DNA of 64,000 bases, from contig NZ_AP022586.1 in assembly GCF_010731695.1 (NCBI RefSeq), positions 1,922,001 to 1,986,000 of the forward strand. Reading direction: 5' to 3'. The notes beneath the pieces were generated by a model that worked only from the letters and a program-made list of their open reading frames with translations, had not been told where the DNA came from and did not search any database. The position numbers and the translations under genes are program-made. This document shows, one piece after another, positions 1 through 7,849 of this stretch. Every line of letters starts with the position of its first letter. Position 1 is the first letter of the stretch. The DNA comes from Mycolicibacterium litorale (GTDB lineage Bacteria; Actinomycetota; Actinomycetes; Mycobacteriales; Mycobacteriaceae).

Positions 1-1507
1 GCACTGGAGCCGGCGCCCCGACAGCAGACCCCGCGCTTGCAGGCGGAGGCGCCACCGGTGGCGGGGCTGCAGATGCCGGCATGACCGGCGCTGCCGGCGA
101 CGGTGTCGGCGGCGGACCCAACGGCATCGGCGGAGGCATGGCCGGACCACCCGACATCGGCACGCCACCGCCAGCTGACGGCGGAGCCACCGGCGCGACA
201 GGCGCGTGAGCGGCGTTGGTCGTCACCGGGTTGGAAGGCGCCGCCTGAGCTGGGGGCGCAACGTCAGCCGGCGCCGGGGCGGCCATGGGCGCCGACGCAG
301 GCTGCATTGGAGGGCCGATATTCGACAAGCTCTCTGCGATCGGCGGTGGCTGGATCGGGGGTTGTCCACCAGAGCCGGATGATGGCCCTGAGGCGCCGGT
401 GCTCGGGTCAGAACCACTCACATCGCCAATTGACGATGGGCTGTCACTGATCGGAGTGCTTGGCGTGCCGCCTCCAGACGACCCGCCGCCCCCGACACCG
501 GGAGACGCCGCACTACTCGAACCGCCTGCTCCGCTCAACCCCCCTGCTGCAGGTGATGACCCACCATTTATCGGCGCCCCCGTGACCCCAGACGAAGAGG
601 GTCCAGGCACAGTGCCACTGGCAGGCGGAACGGAGGCCTTCGGAGGTGCCGGGTTGGGTCCTGGAAGCTCCGCGCGAGGAGGCGGAACGTACCCAGTAAT
701 TGCGTCGCCAGGTTGAGCCTCCCGCGGCTGGGGAACGCCAGTCTGTGCAGGTGGCATAGCAGGTGGCGGCGCGGCTTGTGGCGCAGTTCCTCCTTCGTTT
801 TGAGCAGTTCTGAGCGGCTCAGTCGCTGTCGTCGGAGCGGCGGATGATGGCGGTCCCACGTAGCCGGCGCCGAGAGTCTCGCCGCGTTGGCCGTCCCGGG
901 TGAAACCACTTACCAGCTGCACCTTATCGACGGGGCCGTCTCCAGTAGGGCCGATTTGCTCTTCGTCATCCGCCTCCTCGAATGGCGCTTGCGGCGGAAG
1001 GGGCTTCCCGCCGAGGCCTACCGCGAGAGAGTTCACCCTGTCTAAGTTTTCGAAGTATTTGGTATTGACGACCGAGCGTATGGCGGTTGTGGCATCTGCA
1101 CCCGTCCTAGCGGCCTCGTCTTCAAGGTCATCAATTCGCTCTTGTCCCTTTTTGACGTTGCTGGTGATGGCCTCTTTTGCGTCCCCGATAGTGGTCGCTG
1201 CGTCTTCGCACCATGTGATTGCGTCGCGGAGCCGCTCCTCATGGTCAGCCATTGCTCGACCGTATTTATCGACTTTTCCACCCGCCTTCGAGGCACTCGC
1301 GCCGTGCCATACATGAGGGCTGTTAAACAGGGAAGCTTGTTGCGACTGCCAGTTCTGACGCGCACCAGTCAGAGCGGAAAGCGTCCGATTTAACTCGCTG
1401 GCACGATCTCTATAGATTGTCTCGTCTGTTTCAGGCCATGCGCCGTTACCGGTCATTTCGGCGGCAAAGCGTCCTGACGGCCTCTCGCCGCTTGCCTGAC
1501 CAATCAT
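1..1507 (-). CDS. T7SS-associated-type protein: helical W-H-G head, long Pro/Ala/Gly/Ser tail (3' partial)
   Basis: An open frame starts at ATG 1507 and runs 502 codons to the left edge without a stop. The start overlaps the stop of the upstream gene (ATGA), which fixes it. Residues about 25-165 are charged and helix-prone, with W67-H68-G69 in the middle, the look of a WXG100/EspB/PPE-like helical hairpin. From about residue 170, and almost entirely after 220, the chain is low-complexity Pro/Ala/Gly/Ser. The head uses codons rare in high-GC actinobacteria (TTA twice, AGA, ATA). The third gene of a cassette with an EspC-like protein and a membrane protein, it is probably an ESX-exported effector or adhesin whose C-terminal domain lies outside the window. 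Family and function are inferences; the reading frame is seen directly. Confidence 0.75.
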   Translation of the reverse strand, partial: MIGQASGERPSGRFAAEMTGNGAWPETDETIYRDRASELNRTLSALTGARQNWQSQQASLFNSPHVWHGASASKAGGKVDKYGRAMADHEERLRDAITWCEDAATTIGDAKEAITSNVKKGQERIDDLEDEAARTGADATTAIRSVVNTKYFENLDRVNSLAVGLGGKPLPPQAPFEEADDEEQIGPTGDGPVDKVQLVSGFTRDGQRGETLGAGYVGPPSSAAPTTATEPLRTAQNEGGTAPQAAPPPAMPPAQTGVPQPREAQPGDAITGYVPPPRAELPGPNPAPPKASVPPASGTVPGPSSSGVTGAPINGGSSPAAGGLSGAGGSSSAASPGVGGGGSSGGGTPSTPISDSPSSIGDVSGSDPSTGASGPSSGSGGQPPIQPPPIAESLSNIGPPMQPASAPMAAPAPADVAPPAQAAPSNPVTTNAAHAPVAPVAPPSAGGGVPMSGGPAMPPPMPLGPPPTPSPAAPVMPASAAPPPVAPPPASAGSAVGAPAPV

Positions 1508-2706
1508 TGCAGCGCCTTGCAACCGCTATCGATGATTCGCACCAGGTAGGTGGCCGCCTGGGCGAGGAAATTGTCGTTGGCATTGTAATCCGGGATTGCC
1601 TCCGCGAACCCCCGCCGGTACTGAGCTCCGAGCGTAGCGATATCTTCTAAGGTCGGGTTGCCGCTTTCGCGTCCCAGTTTTTCCACTTCATCGGCGTTGG
1701 CCACCATGGCACGTGCCGCCTTCTCGTTGATGTCCCTTTGTTCAGGGGTCCACTCAGCAGCGGGAATGGCCGGATCTATTGCAACCCAGTCAGCCGTTTC
1801 GTCGCCGAATCGATTAACCATGTCACTCCACTTCTGACAGGCGGGGTTATCCTGCTCAATAAAGATGGCAGGATCTGCCGGATCGCCAAGTGGCGCGATT
1901 GTTGTAGGCGTCGAAGGCGTGACGACTAACGGCGCAATTGCAGGCGCCGACTCATAGTCGATGGACGAGCAAATATTGGCCGTTGCGGTCACAATTGCAT
2001 CGGTCGTGAAGGCAAGTTGTCGATCTTCACTGCGGTAATCCGGAATCGTTGCTACGAACTGATTAGAATAGGCGACGAATTGTTGGTAGAGCTCTCGCAT
2101 TGCCCGATGGGGGGTATTCTTCGCTAGTTTTACTGTTTGACCGGCCGCACGGGACATCGCTTCGCCGACTGCCTCATACATCGCACGTTGGTCAGGCGTC
2201 CACGCGGTGGATGGGAGCAGCGGGTCCCTCTTGTCCCAGCCGACGGCCTTAGTTTCGTCTACATATTCCCGCGCAACCTTGCCCCACGCATCGCACGTCG
2301 GATCCTCGGTAATGATGTTGACCGGCCCAGTGTCGTTGGCACTCGCGAACTCCGATGCCTGACCGTCCCCAGGCGGCGTCGGCGAATTCCCATCGGAACC
2401 GTCCCGCGTCACCAAGATCGTCACCGTCACCGCCAACGCGACGACCAGCAACACGATCACACCACCCAGCACCCACTTGCCCTTACCGCCCTTGTGCGGC
2501 GGCGGCCCCATCGGCGGACCACCCCACGGCGGTTGCTGCGGCGGCGGACCCCACGGCGGCGGACCACTGAACTGCCCCTCACCCGCACCCGGCTGCGGAC
2601 CACCCCACTGCGGCTGACCCCCGTACGGCGGCTGCCCGCCCTGCGGCGGCTGGCCACCATAGGGCGGCTGGCCGCCATACGGGTTCGGAGGGGGAGGCAA
2701 ACTCAT
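1504..2706 (-). CDS. Proline-rich single-pass membrane protein with duplicated extracytoplasmic domain
   Basis: A 400-residue protein of unknown function. Residues 1-75 are Pro/Gly/Gln-rich with repeated GGQPPYGG-like units; residues 78-100 form one transmembrane helix; the rest should be outside the membrane. The outer part contains two related units of about 110 residues. Each begins with (D/N)P-x-C-x-x-W (Cys138, Cys290), carries an (A/E)WTP(D/E)QR motif (169-174, 319-324) and an IPDY motif (221-224, 371-374), and ends with a Cys (246, 396), so each may close on a disulfide. Proline-rich head plus one helix is common in mycobacterial secretion-associated proteins. It sits 31 bp after the EspC-like gene and overlaps the next gene by 4 bp. 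Base composition falls from the helix onward. Role unknown; an accessory or chaperone role for the neighbouring exported proteins is a guess. Confidence 0.8.
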   Translation of the reverse strand: MSLPPPPNPYGGQPPYGGQPPQGGQPPYGGQPQWGGPQPGAGEGQFSGPPPWGPPPQQPPWGGPPMGPPPHKGGKGKWVLGGVIVLLVVALAVTVTILVTRDGSDGNSPTPPGDGQASEFASANDTGPVNIITEDPTCDAWGKVAREYVDETKAVGWDKRDPLLPSTAWTPDQRAMYEAVGEAMSRAAGQTVKLAKNTPHRAMRELYQQFVAYSNQFVATIPDYRSEDRQLAFTTDAIVTATANICSSIDYESAPAIAPLVVTPSTPTTIAPLGDPADPAIFIEQDNPACQKWSDMVNRFGDETADWVAIDPAIPAAEWTPEQRDINEKAARAMVANADEVEKLGRESGNPTLEDIATLGAQYRRGFAEAIPDYNANDNFLAQAATYLVRIIDSGCKALQ

Positions 2707-2737
2707 ATGCGCACCTTCGCGTCAGAAACACTCACGG

Positions 2738-3583
2738 TTACAACACAATCGATGAATCCGCGGGCCGCGTGGGCGCCGGCTTCGGCGCGGGCGGCGGGGC
2801 ATCAGGCGCGGCTTCTGCTTGCGGCGTTTCCGGGGCGGCGTGTCGCGGCACGTACTCGGGCGCCCGTTCCCCTGCCGCCTCGCCCGGCGCGGCGCCCTCC
2901 GGCTTCTCCTCCGCCGGCTCGTCCTTCTTCTCGCGCCGCTCCTCTTCGAGCCGGGCCTGCTCGTCCTTCTCGGCGTCGTCCCGTTCGCCGAGCTTGCTCG
3001 TCATCTGTCCGACCTGCTGCAGCCCGCTCTGAACGCCCTGCATGATCCCCTGCGGAATCTGCGCGGCCATGCCCGCGAGCTGCATCGGAATCTGAGCCGC
3101 CTGTTGCGCCAACTGCATCGGCATGCCCATCATCTGGCCCATTTGACCCATCTGCTGACCTGCATCGGCCCCGGCGGGGACGCCTCCCACCGCGCCACCA
3201 CCAGCACCCGCAGCGGGCCCCCCGGCACCGGCCGCACCGGGAGCGCCGCCTCCGCCCGCTGCACCACCGCCCGGCGCACCTGCACCGTCCAACTCCGCCA
3301 GCGCCTTACGGATCTGATCGGCGATCTGCTGGTCGGTCTGCTCGTAGAGCCCGGCCGCCCTGATGATGTTCTCCGCCGTGGCCAGCGCTTCGGCCTTCGT
3401 CTTCGGCATGCCCTCGATGAGCGGCAATTCGATCTCGTTGGTCCGAGCGTTGAGCGCCAGCGACAGGGCGTCCGTCCCGGACGTCACCAGCGGTTGCAGC
3501 GGCTCCGGGATCGCCTGCGCACCGCTGACCAGACCGTTGCCCCCGTTAGCCAGCTCGCCGGTGTTGACTCTCAACTCGGTCAT
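2738..3583 (-). CDS. EspC-like ESX secretion-associated protein with Gly/Ala/Pro-rich tail
   Basis: 281 residues. The first 100 resemble the EspC/DUF2580 fold: two amphipathic helices followed by Y80-E-Q-T-D84, a match to the YxxxD/E export signal of type VII substrates. After residue 100 the chain is low-complexity Gly/Ala, then a Met/Gln-rich stretch, a highly charged Glu/Lys/Arg block and a Pro/Ala-rich end. ATG 3583 is preferred over the in-frame GTG 3595 because a G-rich ribosome-binding site lies just before it. It is first of three co-directional genes and may use a TAACAT -10 element at 3713-3718. EspC-like proteins normally travel with a partner substrate; the adjacent W-H-G protein is the obvious candidate. 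The family call is from pattern, not a database search. Confidence 0.65.
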   Translation of the reverse strand: MTELRVNTGELANGGNGLVSGAQAIPEPLQPLVTSGTDALSLALNARTNEIELPLIEGMPKTKAEALATAENIIRAAGLYEQTDQQIADQIRKALAELDGAGAPGGGAAGGGGAPGAAGAGGPAAGAGGGAVGGVPAGADAGQQMGQMGQMMGMPMQLAQQAAQIPMQLAGMAAQIPQGIMQGVQSGLQQVGQMTSKLGERDDAEKDEQARLEEERREKKDEPAEEKPEGAAPGEAAGERAPEYVPRHAAPETPQAEAAPDAPPPAPKPAPTRPADSSIVL

Positions 3584-3733
3584 CGACACCCCCACTCACC
3601 CCGCGCGCGAAGCCGAGCCGTCGAACCCCCCAGCAAGTGCTTCGCCGACAAGATCAGACCCTCATCTGCCTCAGGACACGTCTCGACTACCCGTTCACGA
3701 ATCGTCCAGCAAATGTTACCTGAGCACGACTCA

Positions 3734-3765
3734 ACCCCACTGCACCAAATCTGCGTCAGTGGGGT
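3734..3765 (-). terminator. Hairpin terminator candidate after pafA
   Basis: Nine-base arms (ACCCCACTG at 3734-3742, CAGTGGGGT at 3757-3765) form a perfect stem with a 14-nt loop six bases past the pafA stop. There is no U-tract, which is common for mycobacterial hairpin terminators. It would separate pafA from the secretion-associated cassette. Confidence 0.5.
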
Positions 3766-3771
3766 CGAGAA

Positions 3772-5130
3772 CTACATGCTGGCGATGAGCCGCTTGACCC
3801 GCTCATCGACCGACCGGAACGGGTCTTTGCAGAGCACCGTCCGCTGCGCCTGGTCATTGAGCTTCAGATGCACCCAGTCGACCGTGAAGTCGCGGCCGGC
3901 CTCCTGTGCGGCGCTGATGAATTCGCCCCGCAGTTTTGCGCGCGTGGTCTGCGGCGGGGTGTCGACGGCGGCGTCGATCTCCTCGTCGGTGGTGATCCGC
4001 GCCGCCAGCCCCTTGCGCTGCAGCAGGTCGAACACGCCGCGGCCGCGCTTGATGTCGTGGTAGGCGAGGTCGAGCTGGCTGATCTTCGGGTCGGACAGCT
4101 CCATGTTGTAGCGGTCCTGGTAGCGCTGGAACAGCTTGCGCTTGATCACCCAGTCGATCTCGGTGTCGACCTTCGCGAAGTCCTGGCTCTCGACCGCGTC
4201 GAGCTGGCGGCCCCACAGGTCCACCACCTGCTCGATCTGCGAGTTCGGCTCGCGAGTCTGCAGATAGTCGACAGCTCGCGAGTAGTACTCCCGCTGGATG
4301 TCCAGCGCGCTGGCCTGCCGCCCGCCGGCCAGCCGCACCGGGCGGCGTCCGGTCAGATCGTGGCTCACCTCGCGGATCGCGCGAATCGGGTTGTCCAGCG
4401 AGAAGTCGCGGAACGGCACCCCGGCTTCGATCATCTCCAGCACCAGCGAGGCGGTGCCCACCTTGAGCATGGTGGTCGATTCGCACATGTTGGAGTCGCC
4501 GACGATCACGTGCAGCCGACGGTACTTCTCGGCGTCGGCGTGCGGTTCGTCGCGCGTGTTGATGATCGGGCGCGAGCGGGTGGTGGCCGACGAGACGCCC
4601 TCCCAGATGTGCTCGGCGCGCTGGCTCAGGCAGAACGTCGCCGCCTTCGGCGTCTGCAGCACCTTGCCCGCACCGCAGATCAGCTGGCGGGTCACCAGGA
4701 ACGGCAGCAGTACGTCGGAGATCCGGGAGAACTCACCGGCCCGCACGATCAGATAGTTCTCGTGGCATCCGTACGAATTGCCCGCCGAATCGGTGTTGTT
4801 CTTGAACAGGTAGATGTCGCCGCCGATGCCCTCATCGGCCAACCGCTGCTCGGCGTCGATGAGCAGGTCTTCGAGTACCCGCTCGCCGGCCCGGTCATGG
4901 GTCACCAACTGGATGAGGTTGTCGCATTCGGCGGTGGCGTACTCGGGGTGGGAACCGACATCGAGATACAGCCGTGCGCCATTGCGCAGGAAGACGTTCG
5001 AACTGCGGCCCCACGACACCACCCGCCGGAACAGATATCGGGCGACCTCGTCCGGACTGAGCCGGCGGTGGCCATGGAACGTGCAGGTCACGCCGAATTC
5101 GGTCTCGATCCCCATGATTCGTCGCTGCAC
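3772..5130 (-). CDS. pafA: Pup--protein ligase PafA
   Basis: PafA joins the C-terminal glutamate of the modifier Pup to substrate lysines using ATP, marking proteins for the mycobacterial proteasome. The protein is nearly identical in pattern to the M. tuberculosis enzyme along its whole length. GTG 5130 gives [13 protein letters not shown] and exactly 452 residues, the family length, and places Glu9 and Asp57 (in [12 protein letters not shown]), the metal-binding and catalytic residues, at the expected numbers; a longer in-frame start at 5202 adds an unconserved 24 residues. A TAAGCT -10 element seven bases before the GTG suggests a leaderless transcript. In M. tuberculosis pafBC follows pafA; here the secretion-associated cassette does. 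Confidence 0.97.
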   Translation of the reverse strand: MQRRIMGIETEFGVTCTFHGHRRLSPDEVARYLFRRVVSWGRSSNVFLRNGARLYLDVGSHPEYATAECDNLIQLVTHDRAGERVLEDLLIDAEQRLADEGIGGDIYLFKNNTDSAGNSYGCHENYLIVRAGEFSRISDVLLPFLVTRQLICGAGKVLQTPKAATFCLSQRAEHIWEGVSSATTRSRPIINTRDEPHADAEKYRRLHVIVGDSNMCESTTMLKVGTASLVLEMIEAGVPFRDFSLDNPIRAIREVSHDLTGRRPVRLAGGRQASALDIQREYYSRAVDYLQTREPNSQIEQVVDLWGRQLDAVESQDFAKVDTEIDWVIKRKLFQRYQDRYNMELSDPKISQLDLAYHDIKRGRGVFDLLQRKGLAARITTDEEIDAAVDTPPQTTRAKLRGEFISAAQEAGRDFTVDWVHLKLNDQAQRTVLCKDPFRSVDERVKRLIASM

Positions 5131-5137
5131 CTCATCG

Positions 5138-5143
5138 AGCTTA
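5138..5143 (-). promoter_or_regulatory. pafA -10 element, leaderless type
   Basis: On the minus strand TAAGCT (TANNNT) ends seven bases before the pafA GTG, so the predicted transcription start falls at or next to the start codon. No clear -35 was found. Confidence 0.4.
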
Positions 5144-5217
5144 CGGGTTCGCCGCCGGTATCGGCATGCAAGCCGCTCGATAACGCGCCGTCGGCATGAC
5201 ACCGGGCGGGTGTTTCG

Positions 5218-6006
5218 TCACGCGGTGTCGGCGTCGATCCAGCCCAGCCGCCGGCTGATCGCGTCCGCGGCGGCGATCGTCTGCTTGGCGACCTCGGCCA
5301 ACTTCTCCTCACCCATCCGGTACGACGGCCCCGAGACGCTCAGCGCGGCCACCACCTGCGCATTCGCGTCACGCACCGGAGCCGCGACCGCGTTCAGCCC
5401 CACCTCGAGTTCCTCGGTGACACTGGCCCACCCGCGTTCGCGCACTGTGGCCAGCTCGGCCAGCAGCGCGTCCACCGTCGCGAGGGTGTGCGGGGTGAAC
5501 GACGTCAGCGGATCGCTCAGCCGGGCGCGCACGTCGGCCACGTCCAGGCCGGCCAGCAGCACCTTGCCGCTCGAGGTGGCGTGGGCGGGACAGCTCTGCC
5601 CCACCCAGGTGCGCAGCGTGATCTCGCCCGGTCCGATGGACTCGACGATGTTGACGATGCGGTTCTCGTCGAGGATTGCCACGTTCGTGGTCTCCCCGAG
5701 GTCGTCGGTGAGGCCGTCGCAGATGTCCTGGCTCAACCGGCCGAGGTCGAGGTGACCACTGCTGGCGCGCGCCAGCCGCGCGATCGCGAAGCCGAGCCGG
5801 TACTTCCCCCGGCCCGACACCTGCTCGACGTAGCCGCGCGACTCCAGCACCGCGATCAGCCGCGAGGCGGTGGACTTGTGCACGTCGAGTGCGGCCGCGA
5901 TCTCGGTGACGCCGGCCTGCCCCGCCTTGGCGAGGATCTCCAGGACCACGAGCGCGCGGTCGACGGACTGCACCGCGGCGGCCGGCCTGTCGTCATCCCT
6001 GGGCAT
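5218..6006 (-). CDS. IclR-family transcriptional regulator
   Basis: 262 residues. The N-terminal winged helix-turn-helix covers about residues 8-70 (SVDRALVVLEIL, then VTEIAAALDVHKSTASRLI), followed by the IclR effector-binding domain (SCPAHATSSGKVLLAG, and a late PV-x-D region). ATG 6006 is used because the longer frame runs into the upstream gene and lacks family character. It is the last gene of the choline/betaine-type operon, ten bases after its neighbour, so it probably controls that operon in response to a pathway intermediate. A candidate operator lies in front of the first operon gene near 17187. Activator or repressor cannot be told from sequence. Confidence 0.85.
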   Translation of the reverse strand: MPRDDDRPAAAVQSVDRALVVLEILAKAGQAGVTEIAAALDVHKSTASRLIAVLESRGYVEQVSGRGKYRLGFAIARLARASSGHLDLGRLSQDICDGLTDDLGETTNVAILDENRIVNIVESIGPGEITLRTWVGQSCPAHATSSGKVLLAGLDVADVRARLSDPLTSFTPHTLATVDALLAELATVRERGWASVTEELEVGLNAVAAPVRDANAQVVAALSVSGPSYRMGEEKLAEVAKQTIAAADAISRRLGWIDADTA

Positions 6007-6016
6007 CGGCGCAAGC

Positions 6017-7849
6017 CTAAACGGGCGGGATCCCGGATTGGCGCACCCGCCGCTGTACGGCGGCGATCTCCCGCAGGCCTTCGTTGAGCAGGCTGCGGTT
6101 GAGCGGCGACAGTTCCGACATCGTGATGACGTCACCAGGCGTGTGCCCGGCGGTGAGTTGTTCGACCTGATGGGCCATGCGCAGCCGCTGCAACATCAAG
6201 AACACGTCGCCCAGCGTGGTGGCGTCCTGCGTGCTGATGGCCCGGGCCTGTGCGGCGGCCGCCAGCCGGGCCGGGGTGGTCGCGGTGGTCAGGCCGGCGC
6301 TCAGACCGCCCCACCGCGCCAGGTTGACGATCGGCGTGACGGCGTGGCTCTTGAGGTCGAACGTGCCGCCCCGGCGCGCCAGCACATCGCGCAGCGAGCG
6401 GGTCCGCACCCGCCCCGACAGTGCATCGAGCAACTGCAGCCGCAACGCTTCGGGATGGTCGCGCAGGCGCCGATACGCGGCGGCGGCGGTGTGCAGGGCG
6501 GTGTCGCCCCACACCACGCGCGCATCGATCAGCAGGGACGACATGATCAGGCCGCGGTCGCGCAGCGGGTGGTCGAGCCACTCCTGCGCGGCGGCCCGCC
6601 ATTGCGAGGCCGGCCGGGAGAAGCCCGGCTTGGCCGCCACCGCGCCGTTACGGTCCGACGGCAGCCCGCAGCCGTCGAGGATGCTCTGGGTGCGGGCCGC
6701 GACGCCGCGCAGTTCGTCTGCGCGCGGCGCCGATTCGTCGGACCACGACAGGGCGCTGTCCACGTCGGACGACGGCATCGCCTCCCGCCGCGCCACGCTT
6801 CCCAGCGTCAGCCAGGCGAATCCCGCCGAGACGCCGCCCGTTTCGGCCAGCGCGATCTCGAGCGCGCGGCGCACCAGGCTGTCGACGACCACGGACAGGA
6901 TCGCACTCGCCGCGGATGCCTTGGTGCCGTTGCGGAACAGCTCACCGGCCATCCCCCGCACCCGCTGCCCCACCCGCTGCAATTCGCGGGCGTCGGCGGC
7001 GGAACCGATCGCGCGGCGCAGCATGAAACTCTGCCGCGCCGACGCCGCGAGCAGATCCGCGTCCTCGAGAACGCCGATGACGTCGCCGCGTCCGGTCAGC
7101 ACCGGCATGTGCCGCACGCCGCTCTCGAGCATCTCCATCAGCACCGTCTCGGTGGTCAGATCGGCGGTGACCGTGCGAGCCGGCGCGCTCATCACCCGGC
7201 TGATCTCGACGTCGACCGGGATACCCGCGGCAACCACCCGGGTCCGCAGATCCCGATCGGTGAAGATGCCAAGACCGCCGTCGGGCAGGCGGATCAACGC
7301 ATACGACATCCGACGGCGGGTCATCTCGATGACGGCCTCACGCACCGAGGTGTGCGGGTCGACGGTGAGCACCTCGCTGTCCACCAGCTCGCCGACGGTC
7401 TGACCGCCCGCTGCGCCGAGGGGCCGCACCGCCTTGGTCGCGTTCCACGCCGAGGACGCCAGGAACGCCAGCCCGGCGGGACTGGCGAATTGCGACCGCA
7501 CCAGCGCGCCGGGGAGCCGGATCAACCTGCTGGGCAGCGACGTTCGCGCCTCGAACTGCATACCGCCGCCGACGAGCATCGGCGTGTATCCGAAGATCCC
7601 GCCCCGGTTGACCGTGTCGATCACCGCGCCGTCCGCGCTCGCGTGCAGGCTGACCTGCCCGTCGAGCACCATCCAGACGTCGTCGGGCACCCGGCTGGCG
7701 TAGTCGGCGACCACCGCGCCGGCCGGGAACTCCTCCACCCGGGCGCCCGCCACCAGTTCGTCGAGGTCCTCGTCGGGCATCGACTGAAAGGGCGTGTGCT
7801 CGGCCAGAAAAGCCCGGACACCCGTGTCAGCGGCACCCACCGAGGTCAC
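6017..7849 (-). CDS. cNMP-binding / CBS-pair / DUF294 nucleotidyltransferase signalling protein
   Basis: 610 residues in three parts: a cyclic-nucleotide-binding-like domain (about 1-130), two CBS motifs (about 150-275) that usually bind adenine nucleotides, and a DUF294/GlnD-like nucleotidyltransferase (about 320-460) with G350-S351 and the metal-binding pair D362-V-D364, then a DUF294 C-terminal helical domain. Such proteins are predicted to transfer a nucleotide to an unknown partner when the sensory domains are occupied. The GTG start overlaps the stop of the GMC oxidoreductase gene (GTGA), so it is translationally coupled to a catabolic operon, an unusual place for it. It may modulate the permease or an enzyme of this pathway; the target is unknown. 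Confidence 0.8.
   Translation of the reverse strand: MTSVGAADTGVRAFLAEHTPFQSMPDEDLDELVAGARVEEFPAGAVVADYASRVPDDVWMVLDGQVSLHASADGAVIDTVNRGGIFGYTPMLVGGGMQFEARTSLPSRLIRLPGALVRSQFASPAGLAFLASSAWNATKAVRPLGAAGGQTVGELVDSEVLTVDPHTSVREAVIEMTRRRMSYALIRLPDGGLGIFTDRDLRTRVVAAGIPVDVEISRVMSAPARTVTADLTTETVLMEMLESGVRHMPVLTGRGDVIGVLEDADLLAASARQSFMLRRAIGSAADARELQRVGQRVRGMAGELFRNGTKASAASAILSVVVDSLVRRALEIALAETGGVSAGFAWLTLGSVARREAMPSSDVDSALSWSDESAPRADELRGVAARTQSILDGCGLPSDRNGAVAAKPGFSRPASQWRAAAQEWLDHPLRDRGLIMSSLLIDARVVWGDTALHTAAAAYRRLRDHPEALRLQLLDALSGRVRTRSLRDVLARRGGTFDLKSHAVTPIVNLARWGGLSAGLTTATTPARLAAAAQARAISTQDATTLGDVFLMLQRLRMAHQVEQLTAGHTPGDVITMSELSPLNRSLLNEGLREIAAVQRRVRQSGIPPV

Noticed and set aside
285..716. Pro/Gly-rich plus-strand frame in the first kilobase
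   Set aside because: The minus-strand frame is longer, unbroken to the edge and joined by ATGA to its upstream gene, so the plus-strand frame is its complement.
3868..5199. A 443-codon plus-strand open frame over pafA
   Set aside because: pafA is certain along this stretch on the other strand; the frame is a codon-usage shadow.
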